The translations under genes were made by a program, and so were the position numbers. Shown here piece after piece: positions 53,638-62,778 of a stretch of DNA of 64,000 nucleotides (its first letter is position 1; each line of letters begins with the position of its first letter). Under the pieces are notes generated by a model that was not told the origin of the DNA, made no database searches, and saw nothing but the letters and a program-made list of their open reading frames with translations. Source of the DNA: Pseudomonas sp. S31. GTDB taxonomy: Bacteria > Pseudomonadota > Gammaproteobacteria > Pseudomonadales > Pseudomonadaceae. The stretch is taken from NCBI RefSeq assembly GCF_016648105.1, contig NZ_JACVVE010000008.1:1-64000 (forward strand), given 5' to 3'.

Positions 53638-54444
53638 TCATTTGCCGCTGCCCGCGACGCTTTCGCCGCCGCGGGTCAGGTAGTAGGCGCCGAGGATCGG
53701 CAGCATGGTCACCAGCATCACCAGCATGGCGACCACGTTGGTCACTGGCACGTCGCGCGGGCGGCTCAGCTGGTTGAGCAGCCAGATCGGCAGGGTGCGC
53801 TCATGGCCGGCGGTGAAGGTGGTGACGATGATCTCGTCGAACGACAGGGCGAAGGCCAGCATGCCGCCGGCCAGCAGCGCCGAGCCGAGGTTGGGCAGGA
53901 TGATGTAGCGGAACGTCTGCCAACCGTCGGCGCCGAGGTCCATCGAGGCTTCGATCAGGCTCTGCGAGGTGCGGCGCAGGCGGGCGATGACGTTGTTGTA
54001 GACGATCACCACGCAGAAGGTGGCGTGGCCGACCACGATGGTGAACACGCCGGGTTCGATGCCCAGGCTCTTGAACGCCGAGAGCAGGGCGATGCCGGTG
54101 ATGATGCCGGGCAAGGCAATGGGCAGGATCAGTATCAGCGAGATACTCTCCTTGCCGAAAAAGTCGCGCCGGTAGAGCGCCGCCGAGGCCAGGGTGCCGA
54201 GCACCAGGGCGATCAGCGTGGCCAGGCAGGCCACTTGCAACGACAGCTTGATCGCCTCCAGCACATCGGCGCGGGCGAAGGCCACGGCGAACCAGTGCAG
54301 GGTGAAGCCCTTGGGCGGGAAGCTGAACGCCGCATCCTCGGTGTTGAAGGCATAGAGGAAGATGATCAGGATCGGGAAGTGCAGGAACACCAGCCCGCCC
54401 CAGGCCGCGAGGCGCAGGCCCACAGAGGGTTTTTCAGAGTGCAT
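53638..54444 (-). CDS. ydcV: Polyamine-type ABC transporter permease (YdcV-like)
   Basis: A 268-residue inner-membrane permease with about six membrane segments. The EAA-type loop is [22 protein letters not shown], for ATPase contact. Its start lies inside the ydcU gene (11-base overlap), and it ends 17 bases before patD. It forms the transport channel with the YdcU-like permease. Confidence 0.92.
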   Translation of the reverse strand: MHSEKPSVGLRLAAWGGLVFLHFPILIIFLYAFNTEDAAFSFPPKGFTLHWFAVAFARADVLEAIKLSLQVACLATLIALVLGTLASAALYRRDFFGKESISLILILPIALPGIITGIALLSAFKSLGIEPGVFTIVVGHATFCVVIVYNNVIARLRRTSQSLIEASMDLGADGWQTFRYIILPNLGSALLAGGMLAFALSFDEIIVTTFTAGHERTLPIWLLNQLSRPRDVPVTNVVAMLVMLVTMLPILGAYYLTRGGESVAGSGK

Positions 54445-55369
54445 CGAAGGCCCCCAGGCGCTTGACGATGGACAGGTACACGGCGATCAGCACGATCGGC
54501 ACCAAGGTGAAGGCTGCGGCCATGGGCATGTTGCCGATCGCCCCCTGTTGGGCATAGACCATGCTGCCGATGAAATACCCCGGTGGCCCGATCAACTGCG
54601 GCACGATGAAGTCGCCCAGGGTCAGCGAGAAGGTGAAGATCGAGCCAGCGGCGATGCCTGGAATCGACAGCGGCAGGATCACCTGCACGAACGTCTGCCC
54701 AGGCCTGGCACCCAGGTCGGCCGAGGCCTGCAGCAGCGACGGCGGCAAGCGTTCGAGCGCCGCCTGGATCGGCAGGATCATGAACGGCAGCCAGATGTAC
54801 ACGAACACCATGAAACGCCCCAGGTGCGAGGTCGAGAGGGTGCTGCCACCGACTCCGGGTATCGCCAGCAGCGCCTGCAGCAAACCCTCCAGGTGCAGCA
54901 CTTGGACGAACCACTGGGCGACGCCGCCCTTGGCCAGCAGCAGGGTCCAGGCATAGGTCTTGACGATGTAGCTGGCCCACATCGGCATCATCACCGCGAT
55001 GTAGAAAAATGCCTTGGTTTTGCCGCTGGTGTAGCGCGCCATGTAGTAGGCGATGGGGAACGCCAGCACGGCGCTTGCCAGTGACACCGCCACGGCCATG
55101 CTCAGGGTGCGCAGGATGATGTCGAAATTGGCCGGGTTGAACAGGGCGGCGAAGTTGCCCAGGGTGAGGTCCGGCGTCACCGCCATGGTGAAGTCGTCGA
55201 AGGTGTAGAAGCCCTGCCACAGCAGGTTCAGCAGCGAACCCAGGTAGATGGCGCCGAACCAGATCAACGGCGGTACCAGCAGCAGCGCCAGGTAGAGGTT
55301 CGGGCGCCGGTACAGCAAATTGCTGGCGCCGCGCAGCGAGCCCGGTCGTAGCTTGGCCAGGCTGCTCAT
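54434..55369 (-). CDS. ydcU: Polyamine-type ABC transporter permease (YdcU-like)
   Basis: A 311-residue inner-membrane permease with about six membrane segments after an N-terminal extension. The ATPase-contact loop is [22 protein letters not shown]. It starts one base after the ATPase stop and overlaps the YdcV-like gene. Both permeases are of the PotB/PotC class. Confidence 0.92.
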   Translation of the reverse strand: MSSLAKLRPGSLRGASNLLYRRPNLYLALLLVPPLIWFGAIYLGSLLNLLWQGFYTFDDFTMAVTPDLTLGNFAALFNPANFDIILRTLSMAVAVSLASAVLAFPIAYYMARYTSGKTKAFFYIAVMMPMWASYIVKTYAWTLLLAKGGVAQWFVQVLHLEGLLQALLAIPGVGGSTLSTSHLGRFMVFVYIWLPFMILPIQAALERLPPSLLQASADLGARPGQTFVQVILPLSIPGIAAGSIFTFSLTLGDFIVPQLIGPPGYFIGSMVYAQQGAIGNMPMAAAFTLVPIVLIAVYLSIVKRLGAFDAL

Positions 55370-55370
55370 C

Positions 55371-56411
55371 TCAATGGCCCTCGGCTGCGGTGCTGTCGCG
55401 CAGCGCCGTCATCGCTTCCCGGGGCCAGTAGGCAAGCACGCGCTGGTCGGTCTGCCAGGACGGGCCACGTGCCTGCCAACGGTCGTTGGCTTGGCTGACC
55501 GCCAGCGACTGGCCACTGTCCAGTTGCAGCTCGTAACGGGTCGAGCTGCCCTGGTACTGCACGTCACGCAGCACGCCGCTGACCTGCACGAGATCGCCGC
55601 CTGCCATGGGCTCGCCCAGGCGGATGTGCTCGGGGCGAATGGAGAAGGGCAGGGCCTTGCCGCTCAATTGTTCGGCCAGCGCCCCGCGCACCACGTTGGA
55701 GGTGCCGACGAACTCGGCGACGAAGGTAGTGGCCGGCTGCATGTACAAGTTGCGCGGGGTGTCGACCTGCTCGATACGCCCGCGGTTGAACACCGCCACC
55801 CGATCGGACATCGACAGTGCCTCGGTCTGGTCGTGGGTGACGAAGATGAAGGTGATGCCCAACTGGCGCTGGAGTTTCTTCAACTCGCCCTGCATCTGCT
55901 CGCGCAGCTTGAGGTCGAGGGCCCCGAGCGGTTCGTCGAGCAGCAGCACCCGCGGCCGGTTGACCAGGGCGCGGGCCAGGGCGACGCGCTGGCGCTGGCC
56001 GCCGGACAACTGCGCCGGCTTGCGCTGGCCATAGCCGGCCAGGGCGACCATGGCCAGCGCCTCCTCGGCGCGGCCTTGGCGCTCGGCCTTGGCCACGCCC
56101 TTGACCTTGAGGCCGTAGGCGATGTTGTCGAGCACGTTCATGTGCGGGAACAGCGCGTAGTCCTGGAACACGGTGTTGACGTCGCGCTCGTAGGGCGGCA
56201 CGCCTGCGGCCTCCACGCCATGGATGCGGATGGAGCCGCTGCTGGGGTGCTCGAAGCCCGCGATCAGGCGCAGGCAAGTGGTCTTGCCCGAGCCGGAGGG
56301 GCCGAGCATGGAGAAGAACTCGCCGTCGTCGATGTCGATGCTGACCTGGTCGACGGCCTTGATCTCGCCGAAGGTGCGGGAGACCTGGGTGAATTGGACG
56401 GCTAGGGGCAT
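55371..56411 (-). CDS. ydcT: Polyamine-type ABC transporter ATPase (YdcT-like)
   Basis: A 346-residue ATP-binding subunit. Walker A GPSGSGKT at 37-44, signature LSGGQRQRVALARAL, Walker B LLLDEPLGALD and the switch histidine in FVTHDQTEA. A C-terminal TOBE-type domain (FSIRPEHIRLG) follows. A REPIN lies between it and the upstream binding-protein gene. Confidence 0.95.
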   Translation of the reverse strand: MPLAVQFTQVSRTFGEIKAVDQVSIDIDDGEFFSMLGPSGSGKTTCLRLIAGFEHPSSGSIRIHGVEAAGVPPYERDVNTVFQDYALFPHMNVLDNIAYGLKVKGVAKAERQGRAEEALAMVALAGYGQRKPAQLSGGQRQRVALARALVNRPRVLLLDEPLGALDLKLREQMQGELKKLQRQLGITFIFVTHDQTEALSMSDRVAVFNRGRIEQVDTPRNLYMQPATTFVAEFVGTSNVVRGALAEQLSGKALPFSIRPEHIRLGEPMAGGDLVQVSGVLRDVQYQGSSTRYELQLDSGQSLAVSQANDRWQARGPSWQTDQRVLAYWPREAMTALRDSTAAEGH

Positions 56412-56452
56412 GGGCGGTACTCGGCTGACTGTGTATTGCCTGTTACTGCCTA

Positions 56453-56522
56453 TTCGCGGGTAAACCCGCTCCTACAAGAGCGGCGCGTTCCCTGTAGGAG
56501 CGGGTTTACCCGCGAAGAGGCC
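56453..56522. repeat. REPIN inside the ydc operon
   Basis: Two inverted REPs (TTCGCGGGTAAACCCGCTCC and GGAGCGGGTTTACCCGCGAA) with about 20 bases between them, located in the 131-base gap between the binding-protein and ATPase genes. Such elements inside operons often protect the upstream mRNA segment. Confidence 0.9.
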
Positions 56523-56542
56523 GGTGCAGATAACCCCGGGCC

Positions 56543-57694
56543 TCAACGCCCGCCCATGATCGCAATGTAATCCTGGGTCCAGCGGCTATAAGGCACGAAC
56601 TTGCCACCCTGGGCCTGCGGGGTCTTCCAGAAGGCAATCTTGTCGAAGTTGTCGAAGCCATTGGTCTTGCAGCCTTCGGCCCCGAGCAGCTCGCTGCTGG
56701 TGCAGGCGGCCGGCACCGCTGGCAGCGAGCCGAACCAGGCCGCCACATCGCCCTGTACCTTCGGCTGCAGCGACCAGTCCATCCACTTGTAGGCGCAGTT
56801 GGGGTGCTTGGCCTCGCTGTGCAGCATGGTGGTGTCGGCCCAGCCCGTGGCGCCTTCCTTGGGAATGGTCGAGGCCACCGGCTGGTTCTCGGCCTTCAGG
56901 CCATTGACCATGTAGCCCCACGAACTCGAGGCGACCACGCCTTCGTTCTTGACGTCGCTCATCTGCACCGTGGCGTCATGCCAGTAGCGGTGCACCAGCG
57001 GCTGTTGCTGGCGCAGCAGTTCCAGTACCGCCTTGTACTGGTCTTCGTTCAGCTCGTACGGGTCCTTGATGCCCAGCTCAGGCTTGGCCGACTTCAGGTA
57101 CAGCGCCGCGTCGGCGATGTAGATCGGCCCGTCGTAGGCCTGCACGCGGCCCTTGTTGGGCTTGCCGTCCGGCAGGTCCTGCCGGACGAACACCACGCTC
57201 CAGCTGGTCGGCGGCTGCTTGAACACCGAGGTGTTGTACAGCAGGACGTTGGGGCCCCACTGGTACGGCGTGCCATAGACCTGCTTGTCGACCACGTACC
57301 AATCACCGTTCTGCAGGCGTGGGTCGATGTTCTTCCAGTTGGGAATCAGCGCGGTGTTGATCGGCTGCACGCGCTTGCCGACGATCAGCCGCAGCGAGGC
57401 ATCGCCCGAGGCGGTGACCAGGTCGTAGCCGCCCTTGGTCATCAGGCTGACCATCTCGTCGGAGGTGGCGGCAGTCTTGACGCTGACCTTGCAGCCGGTC
57501 TCCTTTTCGAAACCACTGACCCAGTCGTAGGCCTTGTCGCTTTCACCGCGTTCGATATAGCCGGGCCAGGCGACGATATCCAGGCGCCCTTCGCCTTCGC
57601 CCAGGGCCTTGGGCAGCTCGGCGGCCTGCAGGCTGGCGCTGGCCAGCAGTGCGCCGGTCACGGCGCCGAGCAATGCGGTCTTGTGCACTGACAT
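56543..57694 (-). CDS. ydcS: Periplasmic polyamine-type binding protein (YdcS-like)
   Basis: A 383-residue periplasmic binding protein of the PotD/PotF/YdcS group. A signal peptide (about 1-26, SASLQAAE) is followed by DIVAWPGYIERG and a two-lobed binding fold; a disulfide-type cysteine pair near the C-terminus is ACTSSELLGAEGC. Length is close to E. coli YdcS. First gene of the operon; its 218-base upstream gap faces the divergent DUF533 gene and should hold its promoter. Confidence 0.92.
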   Translation of the reverse strand: MSVHKTALLGAVTGALLASASLQAAELPKALGEGEGRLDIVAWPGYIERGESDKAYDWVSGFEKETGCKVSVKTAATSDEMVSLMTKGGYDLVTASGDASLRLIVGKRVQPINTALIPNWKNIDPRLQNGDWYVVDKQVYGTPYQWGPNVLLYNTSVFKQPPTSWSVVFVRQDLPDGKPNKGRVQAYDGPIYIADAALYLKSAKPELGIKDPYELNEDQYKAVLELLRQQQPLVHRYWHDATVQMSDVKNEGVVASSSWGYMVNGLKAENQPVASTIPKEGATGWADTTMLHSEAKHPNCAYKWMDWSLQPKVQGDVAAWFGSLPAVPAACTSSELLGAEGCKTNGFDNFDKIAFWKTPQAQGGKFVPYSRWTQDYIAIMGGR

Positions 57695-57912
57695 GGTGTT
57701 CCCTCTTCTTGGAGATTTTGGTCGGGGCAGTCGTCAAGAAAGCAGTGAATCGATCGTTATAAGCGTAGTGTGTCTATGCAGGGTGTTGGCGAAGACGAGT
57801 CTAGTTGGCTTTTTGCCCGCCCATGCAACATCCCGAAGCAAATCCATCGGTGGCCTGGGCGCGGGCAACGCTTACCCTGGCGCTTCATCTGTGCACCCTG
57901 GAGATGCGTGTA

Positions 57913-58596
57913 ATGAACACCCGTGGACTGCTCGACCAACTGCTCAAATCTGGCCAGGCGCTGCTCGACAAGCAAAGCGCTGGTGCCGGCAAGCCCGCCG
58001 CCGGCGGCCTTGGCAGCCTGCTCTCCGGCGCGGGTGGCGGGGCCCTGGCTGCAGGAGCCATGGGCCTGTTGCTGGGCAACAAGAAGGCCCGCAAGTATGG
58101 CGGCAAGGCCTTGACCTACGGTGGTCTGGCGGCGCTCGGGGTACTCGCCTACAAGGCCTACGGCAACTGGCAGGCACGCCAGGGCCATACCCAGGCCAGC
58201 GAGCCGCAGACCCTCGACCGGGTGCCCCCGGCCCAGGCCGAGCAGCACAGCCAGGCGGTGTTGCGGGCGCTGGTGGCGGCAGCCAAGGCCGACGGCCATA
58301 TCGACGCCCGCGAACGCGAACTGATCGAAGGCGAGTTCACCCGCCTGGACAATGACCAGCAACTGCAGCGCTGGCTGCATGCCGAATTGAACAAGCCGCT
58401 CGACCCCGCCGAAGTGGCCCGCGCCGCCCAGACTCCGGAAATGGCCGCCGAGATGTACCTGGCCAGCGTGATGATGGTCGACGAGGAGCATTTCATGGAG
58501 CGCGCCTATCTCGACGAACTGGCCCGCCAGCTTGGCCTGGACCCTGCCTTGCGCCAAGCCCTCGAAGAGCAGGTACGCCAAACCGGCGCGGCTTGA
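57913..58596 (+). CDS. DUF533/TerB-like protein (YebE-type)
   Basis: A 227-residue protein. N-terminal helix, a glycine-rich hydrophobic segment (LLSGAGGGALAAGAMGLLLG, about 36-56) and a second hydrophobic stretch, then a TerB-like helical domain (ALVAAAKADGHIDARERELI) with the acidic pattern of that fold. It may be membrane-associated. ATG 57913 has GGAG upstream; the longer frame to 57805 lacks family character. Function unknown. Confidence 0.85.
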   Translation: MNTRGLLDQLLKSGQALLDKQSAGAGKPAAGGLGSLLSGAGGGALAAGAMGLLLGNKKARKYGGKALTYGGLAALGVLAYKAYGNWQARQGHTQASEPQTLDRVPPAQAEQHSQAVLRALVAAAKADGHIDARERELIEGEFTRLDNDQQLQRWLHAELNKPLDPAEVARAAQTPEMAAEMYLASVMMVDEEHFMERAYLDELARQLGLDPALRQALEEQVRQTGAA

Positions 58597-58734
58597 TCGG
58601 TCGCGGATGCAGGCAATTGGCCTTTTTCCGGCAGGGATGCCGCTTTAACCCTCACTCCAGCCGCAAAAGCGTAGGAACCCTGGGCTATACTTCGGCGATT
58701 TTTCCCGCTCGTAGTGAATTCCTGAGGGTTGAAT

Positions 58735-60357
58735 GTGAAGAACTGGACCTTGCGCCAACGGATTCTGGCAAGTTTCGCCGTGATCATCGCCGTCATGCTG
58801 CTGATGATCGTTGCCGCCTACTCGCGCTTGGTGGCGATCGAGAAGGCCGAGCAAGCGGTCGGTACCGACAGTATTCCAGGCCTTTACTACAGCTCGATGA
58901 TCCGCGGTGCCTGGGTCGACATGTACGTCACCAGCCAGCAACTGGTGGGGTTGTCCAACCATCGCGAGATCACCAACACCGACATGGAGCTGTTCAAGCG
59001 CTTCGATGACCGCTTGAAGGAAACCATGGCCAGCTACCAGGCCACCATCCACAGTGCCGACGACCAGACGCGCTTCGATGAGTTCGTCAAGCTCAAGGAC
59101 AGCTACCTGAAGATCGTCGACCAGGTGCTGGAGGCCTACCGCCAGCGCGACTTCGCCGAAGCCCAGCGGCTGGTCAACGATGTGCTGGCCCCGGCCTGGC
59201 TCGAAGGGCGTAGCCACCTGAACATCGTCATCGAGCACAATCGCGAATCCACCGACGCCGCTTCCGGCCAGATCGTCAGCGCGGTGACCACCGCCAAGGG
59301 CAGCATGGTGGTATCGCTATTGCTGGCCATCATCGCCGCCGGCGTGTGTGGCTTGTTGCTGCTGCGCGCTATCACCGGGCCCGTCCAGCGTGTGGTGGAT
59401 GCGCTCGACAAACTGCGCTCGGGCGACCTGAGCATGCGCCTGAGCCTGGATCGCAAGGACGAGTTCGGCGTCATCGAAAACGGCTTCAACGAAATGGCCG
59501 AGGCCCTGGCCAACCTGGTGGCCCAGGCCCAGCGTTCGTCGGTGCAGGTGACCACCTCGGTGACCGAGATCGCCGCCACCTCCAAGCAGCAGCAAGCCAC
59601 CGCCACCGAAACCGCGGCCACCACCACCGAGATCGGCGCGACCTCGCGGGAAATCGCCGCCACCTCGCGTGACCTGGTGCGCACCATGACCGAGGTCACC
59701 AGCGCCGCCGACCAGGCGTCGAGCCTGGCTGGGTCCGGCCAGCAGGGCCTGGCGCGCATGGAAGACACCATGCACCAGGTGATGGGCGCCGCCGACCTGG
59801 TCAATGCCAAGCTGGCGATCCTCAACGAGAAGGCCAGCAACATCACCCAGGTGGTGGTGACCATCGTCAAGGTCGCCGACCAGACCAACCTGCTGTCGCT
59901 CAACGCCGCCATCGAAGCGGAAAAGGCCGGCGAATACGGGCGCGGCTTCGCCGTGGTAGCCACCGAGGTGCGCCGCCTGGCCGACCAGACTGCCGTGGCC
60001 ACCTACGATATCGAGCAGATGGTGCGTGAGATCCAGTCGGCGGTGTCGGCCGGGGTCATGGGCATGGACAAGTTCTCCGAAGAAGTGCGCCGCGGCATGG
60101 CCGAGGTGACCCAGGTGGGCGAGCAGCTCAGCCAGATCATCCACCAGGTGCAGGCGTTGGCGCCGCGGGTGCTGATGGTCAACGAGGGCATGCAGGCCCA
60201 GGCCACCGGCGCCGAGCAGATCAACCAGGCGCTGGCCCAGCTCAGCGATGCCAGCACCCAGACCGTCGAGTCGCTGCGCCAGGCCAGTTTCGCCATCGAC
60301 GAATTGAGCCAGGTTGCCGCGGGCCTGCGCGGTGGTGTGTCGCGGTTCAAAGTCTGA
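58735..60357 (+). CDS. wspA: Surface-sensing methyl-accepting protein WspA
   Basis: A 540-residue membrane receptor for the Wsp surface-sensing system. Membrane segments lie near residues 10-30 and 190-215 with a periplasmic domain between; then a HAMP domain (RAITGPVQRVVDALDKL) and the conserved signalling tip (EAEKAGEYGRGFAVVATEVR). The GTG at 58735 matches the usual MKNWTLRQRIL start and has GAGGG upstream; TTG 58729 is an alternative. First gene of the wsp operon. Confidence 0.93.
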   Translation: MKNWTLRQRILASFAVIIAVMLLMIVAAYSRLVAIEKAEQAVGTDSIPGLYYSSMIRGAWVDMYVTSQQLVGLSNHREITNTDMELFKRFDDRLKETMASYQATIHSADDQTRFDEFVKLKDSYLKIVDQVLEAYRQRDFAEAQRLVNDVLAPAWLEGRSHLNIVIEHNRESTDAASGQIVSAVTTAKGSMVVSLLLAIIAAGVCGLLLLRAITGPVQRVVDALDKLRSGDLSMRLSLDRKDEFGVIENGFNEMAEALANLVAQAQRSSVQVTTSVTEIAATSKQQQATATETAATTTEIGATSREIAATSRDLVRTMTEVTSAADQASSLAGSGQQGLARMEDTMHQVMGAADLVNAKLAILNEKASNITQVVVTIVKVADQTNLLSLNAAIEAEKAGEYGRGFAVVATEVRRLADQTAVATYDIEQMVREIQSAVSAGVMGMDKFSEEVRRGMAEVTQVGEQLSQIIHQVQALAPRVLMVNEGMQAQATGAEQINQALAQLSDASTQTVESLRQASFAIDELSQVAAGLRGGVSRFKV

Positions 60358-60362
60358 CGACG

Positions 60363-60866
60363 ATGAACGACCTGCACCCCAAGACCACGGCAGGCCCTGC
60401 CAAGGGCGCGCTGTACCTGCAGTTTCACCTTGGCGGGCAACGCTTTGCCCTGGATGTGCGCGAGGTGATCGAAGTGCTGCCTCGCCGCCCGCTCAAGCCG
60501 ATTGCCCAGGCGCCGTCCTGGGTAGCGGGCATTCTCGCCCATCGTGGCCTGTTGGTGCCGGTGATCGACCTGGCCGCCTTGAGCTTCGCTCAGCCCGCCG
60601 CACAGCGCACCAGCACCCGCCTGGTGCTGGTGCGCTACCAGGGCGAGCATGCGCTGGGCCTGGTGCTGGAGCAGGCCACCGAGACCCTGCGCTGCCAGCC
60701 CGACGCGTTCCAGCCCTATGGCCTGGAAAACGGCGACGCCCGCTACCTGGGGCCGGTGCTCGAGGATGCCCAGGGCCTGTTGCAGCGCATCGAGGTGGAC
60801 CAGTTGCTCACCGACGCGGTGCGCCAGGTGCTGTTTCCCGCCACTGATGGCGAGGGGGTGGCATGA
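60363..60866 (+). CDS. wspB: CheW-like coupling protein WspB
   Basis: A 167-residue CheW-domain protein (FHLGGQRFALDVREVIEVLPR, ILAHRGLLVPVIDLAAL). It couples WspA to the kinase WspE. Five bases after wspA; its stop overlaps the wspC start (ATGA). Confidence 0.92.
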   Translation: MNDLHPKTTAGPAKGALYLQFHLGGQRFALDVREVIEVLPRRPLKPIAQAPSWVAGILAHRGLLVPVIDLAALSFAQPAAQRTSTRLVLVRYQGEHALGLVLEQATETLRCQPDAFQPYGLENGDARYLGPVLEDAQGLLQRIEVDQLLTDAVRQVLFPATDGEGVA

Positions 60867-62116
60867 GCGAACAACGCTTCTTCCGTTTTCTGCAGGCGCG
60901 GATCGGCCTGGATGTCGACTCGGTCGGCGTGCCGATGGTGCAGCGGGCTTTGCGCCAACGCTGCGTGGCGACCGGCGCGGTGGACCTCGACGACTATTGG
61001 CTGTACCTGCAGCAATCGGCGGACGAGCAGCAGGCGCTGATCGAGGCGGTGATCGTCCCCGAGACCTGGTTCTTCCGCTATCCCGAGTCCTTCAGCGCCC
61101 TGGTCGGCCTGGCCCACAAGCGCCTGGCCGAACTGGCCGGGGCGCGCCCGCTGCGCCTGCTCAGCCTGCCTTGCTCGACCGGGGAAGAACCCTATTCGCT
61201 GGCCATGGCGTTGCTCGACAGCGGGATGCCGGCGCAGGCGTTTCGCATCGATGGCATGGACGTCAGCCCCAGCTCGGTGGCCAAGGCCGAGCAGGCGATC
61301 TATGGTCGCAATGCGTTTCGCGGCAGTGAACTGGCATTCCGTGACCGCCATTTCGACCCGGTCGAGAACGGCCACCGGTTGCACGACAGGGTGCGTCAGC
61401 AGGTCTGCCTGCAGGTGGGCAATGTGCTTGATCCGGCCCTGGCCAGCCGCGATGGGCTGTATGACTTCGTGTTCTGCCGCAACCTGCTGATCTATTTCGA
61501 TACGTCCACCCAGCAGCGGGTATTCGAGGTGCTCAAGCGCCTGGCCCACGCCCAGGGCGTGTTGTTCATCGGCCCGGCCGAGGGCAGCCTGCTGGCGCGC
61601 CTGGGCATGCGGCCGCTGGGTATTGCCCAGGCGTTCGCCTACACCCGCCAGGTGGACGAGCGCGCCACGGGCACACCTGTCCCGACGGCTGTACCGCAGC
61701 GCCCGGCGCCCATGCCGCCTGCCGTCCGCCCCATGCGCAGCGCGCCGGGCCTGGCCAGGCCGATTGCGCCGCCGGCATCGTCACCGCAGCCGGCCGAAAG
61801 CGCCGAGCAGTTGCTGGCCAGCATCACCCGCCAGGCCAACGCTGGCGACAATGCCCAGGCCCGCGCCAGTTGCCAGCGCTACCTGCAGACGTTCCCGCCC
61901 AACGCCCAGGTGTACTACTGGCTCGGGCTGCTCAGCGACACCGAAGGCGACGCCGCCCAGGCGCTCGGCCTATACCGCAAGGCGTTGTATCTGGAGCCGC
62001 AGCACACCGAGGCGCTGGTGCACCTGGCCACGCTCCTGGCGGCCCAGGGCGATGAAGCAGGCGCCCGCCGCCTGCACGAGCGAGTCGCACGGATTGGCCG
62101 GGAGTCTGAACGATGA
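60863..62116 (+). CDS. wspC: CheR-type methyltransferase WspC with C-terminal TPR
   Basis: A 417-residue protein. An N-terminal CheR domain (about 1-265) carries the SAM-binding segment LLSLPCSTGEEPYSLAMALL and FVFCRNLLIYFD. A proline-rich linker leads to C-terminal TPR repeats (AQVYYWLGLLSDTEGDAAQAL, LYLEPQHTEALVHLATLL). It methylates WspA. Overlaps both neighbours by four bases. Confidence 0.94.
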   Translation: MSEQRFFRFLQARIGLDVDSVGVPMVQRALRQRCVATGAVDLDDYWLYLQQSADEQQALIEAVIVPETWFFRYPESFSALVGLAHKRLAELAGARPLRLLSLPCSTGEEPYSLAMALLDSGMPAQAFRIDGMDVSPSSVAKAEQAIYGRNAFRGSELAFRDRHFDPVENGHRLHDRVRQQVCLQVGNVLDPALASRDGLYDFVFCRNLLIYFDTSTQQRVFEVLKRLAHAQGVLFIGPAEGSLLARLGMRPLGIAQAFAYTRQVDERATGTPVPTAVPQRPAPMPPAVRPMRSAPGLARPIAPPASSPQPAESAEQLLASITRQANAGDNAQARASCQRYLQTFPPNAQVYYWLGLLSDTEGDAAQALGLYRKALYLEPQHTEALVHLATLLAAQGDEAGARRLHERVARIGRESER

Positions 62117-62778
62117 ATGGCGAACAGTTGTTGCAAGCGCTCGCCCAGCAAGACCTGCGCATCGACGATTGCTGGAACCGCATCGGCGTGCATGGCGACA
62201 AGCAGTGCCCGCTGCTGGCACGGCACATCCACTGCCGCAACTGCGAAGTCCATGCCGCGGCTGCCACGCGTCTGCTCGACCGCTATGCGCTGCTCGAAGA
62301 GGACGAGCCGGTGCCCCCGCCAGCGCCCGAGCGCGCTAGCGGGCGCTCGTTGTTGCTGTTCCGCCTGGGCGAGGAGTGGCTGGCCTTGGCCACCGCTTGC
62401 CTGGCCGAGGTCGCGCCGATGCAGCCGGTGCATTCGCTGCCCCACCAGCGTTCGCGGGTGCTGCAGGGAGTGGCCAATGTGCGTGGCGCGCTGGTGCCCT
62501 GCGTGTCGCTGGCCGATCTGCTCGAGGTGCCGGCGGCGCCGGCCAGCGAGCGTGTCGGGCGGGCGCTGCCCCGCATGCTCATCCTGGCCGCCGAGGGCGG
62601 GCCGGTGGTGATCGCCGTCGATGAAATCGATGGCATCCATCGCCTCGACCCGGCCCTGCCGGGCAAGGACCCCGACGCCATGCCGTTCACCGCTGTCGTA
62701 CTGCAATGGCGCGGGCGCAGCGTGCGCGTGCTGGACGAACACCACCTACTGTCTGCCGTGCAGCGGAGCCTGTCATGA
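62113..62778 (+). CDS. wspD: CheW-like protein WspD
   Basis: A 221-residue protein with an N-terminal extension (cysteines in CWNR, CPLLARHIHCRNCEVH) and a C-terminal CheW domain (LFRLGEEWLALATACLAEVAP, VRGALVPCVSLADLLEV). It is the second coupling protein of the Wsp complex. Overlaps wspC and wspE by four bases each. Confidence 0.92.
   Translation: MNGEQLLQALAQQDLRIDDCWNRIGVHGDKQCPLLARHIHCRNCEVHAAAATRLLDRYALLEEDEPVPPPAPERASGRSLLLFRLGEEWLALATACLAEVAPMQPVHSLPHQRSRVLQGVANVRGALVPCVSLADLLEVPAAPASERVGRALPRMLILAAEGGPVVIAVDEIDGIHRLDPALPGKDPDAMPFTAVVLQWRGRSVRVLDEHHLLSAVQRSLS

Noticed and set aside
58729..58734. TTG at 58729 as the wspA start
   Set aside because: The GTG at 58735 gives the conserved MKNWTLRQ start and better spacing from GAGGG.
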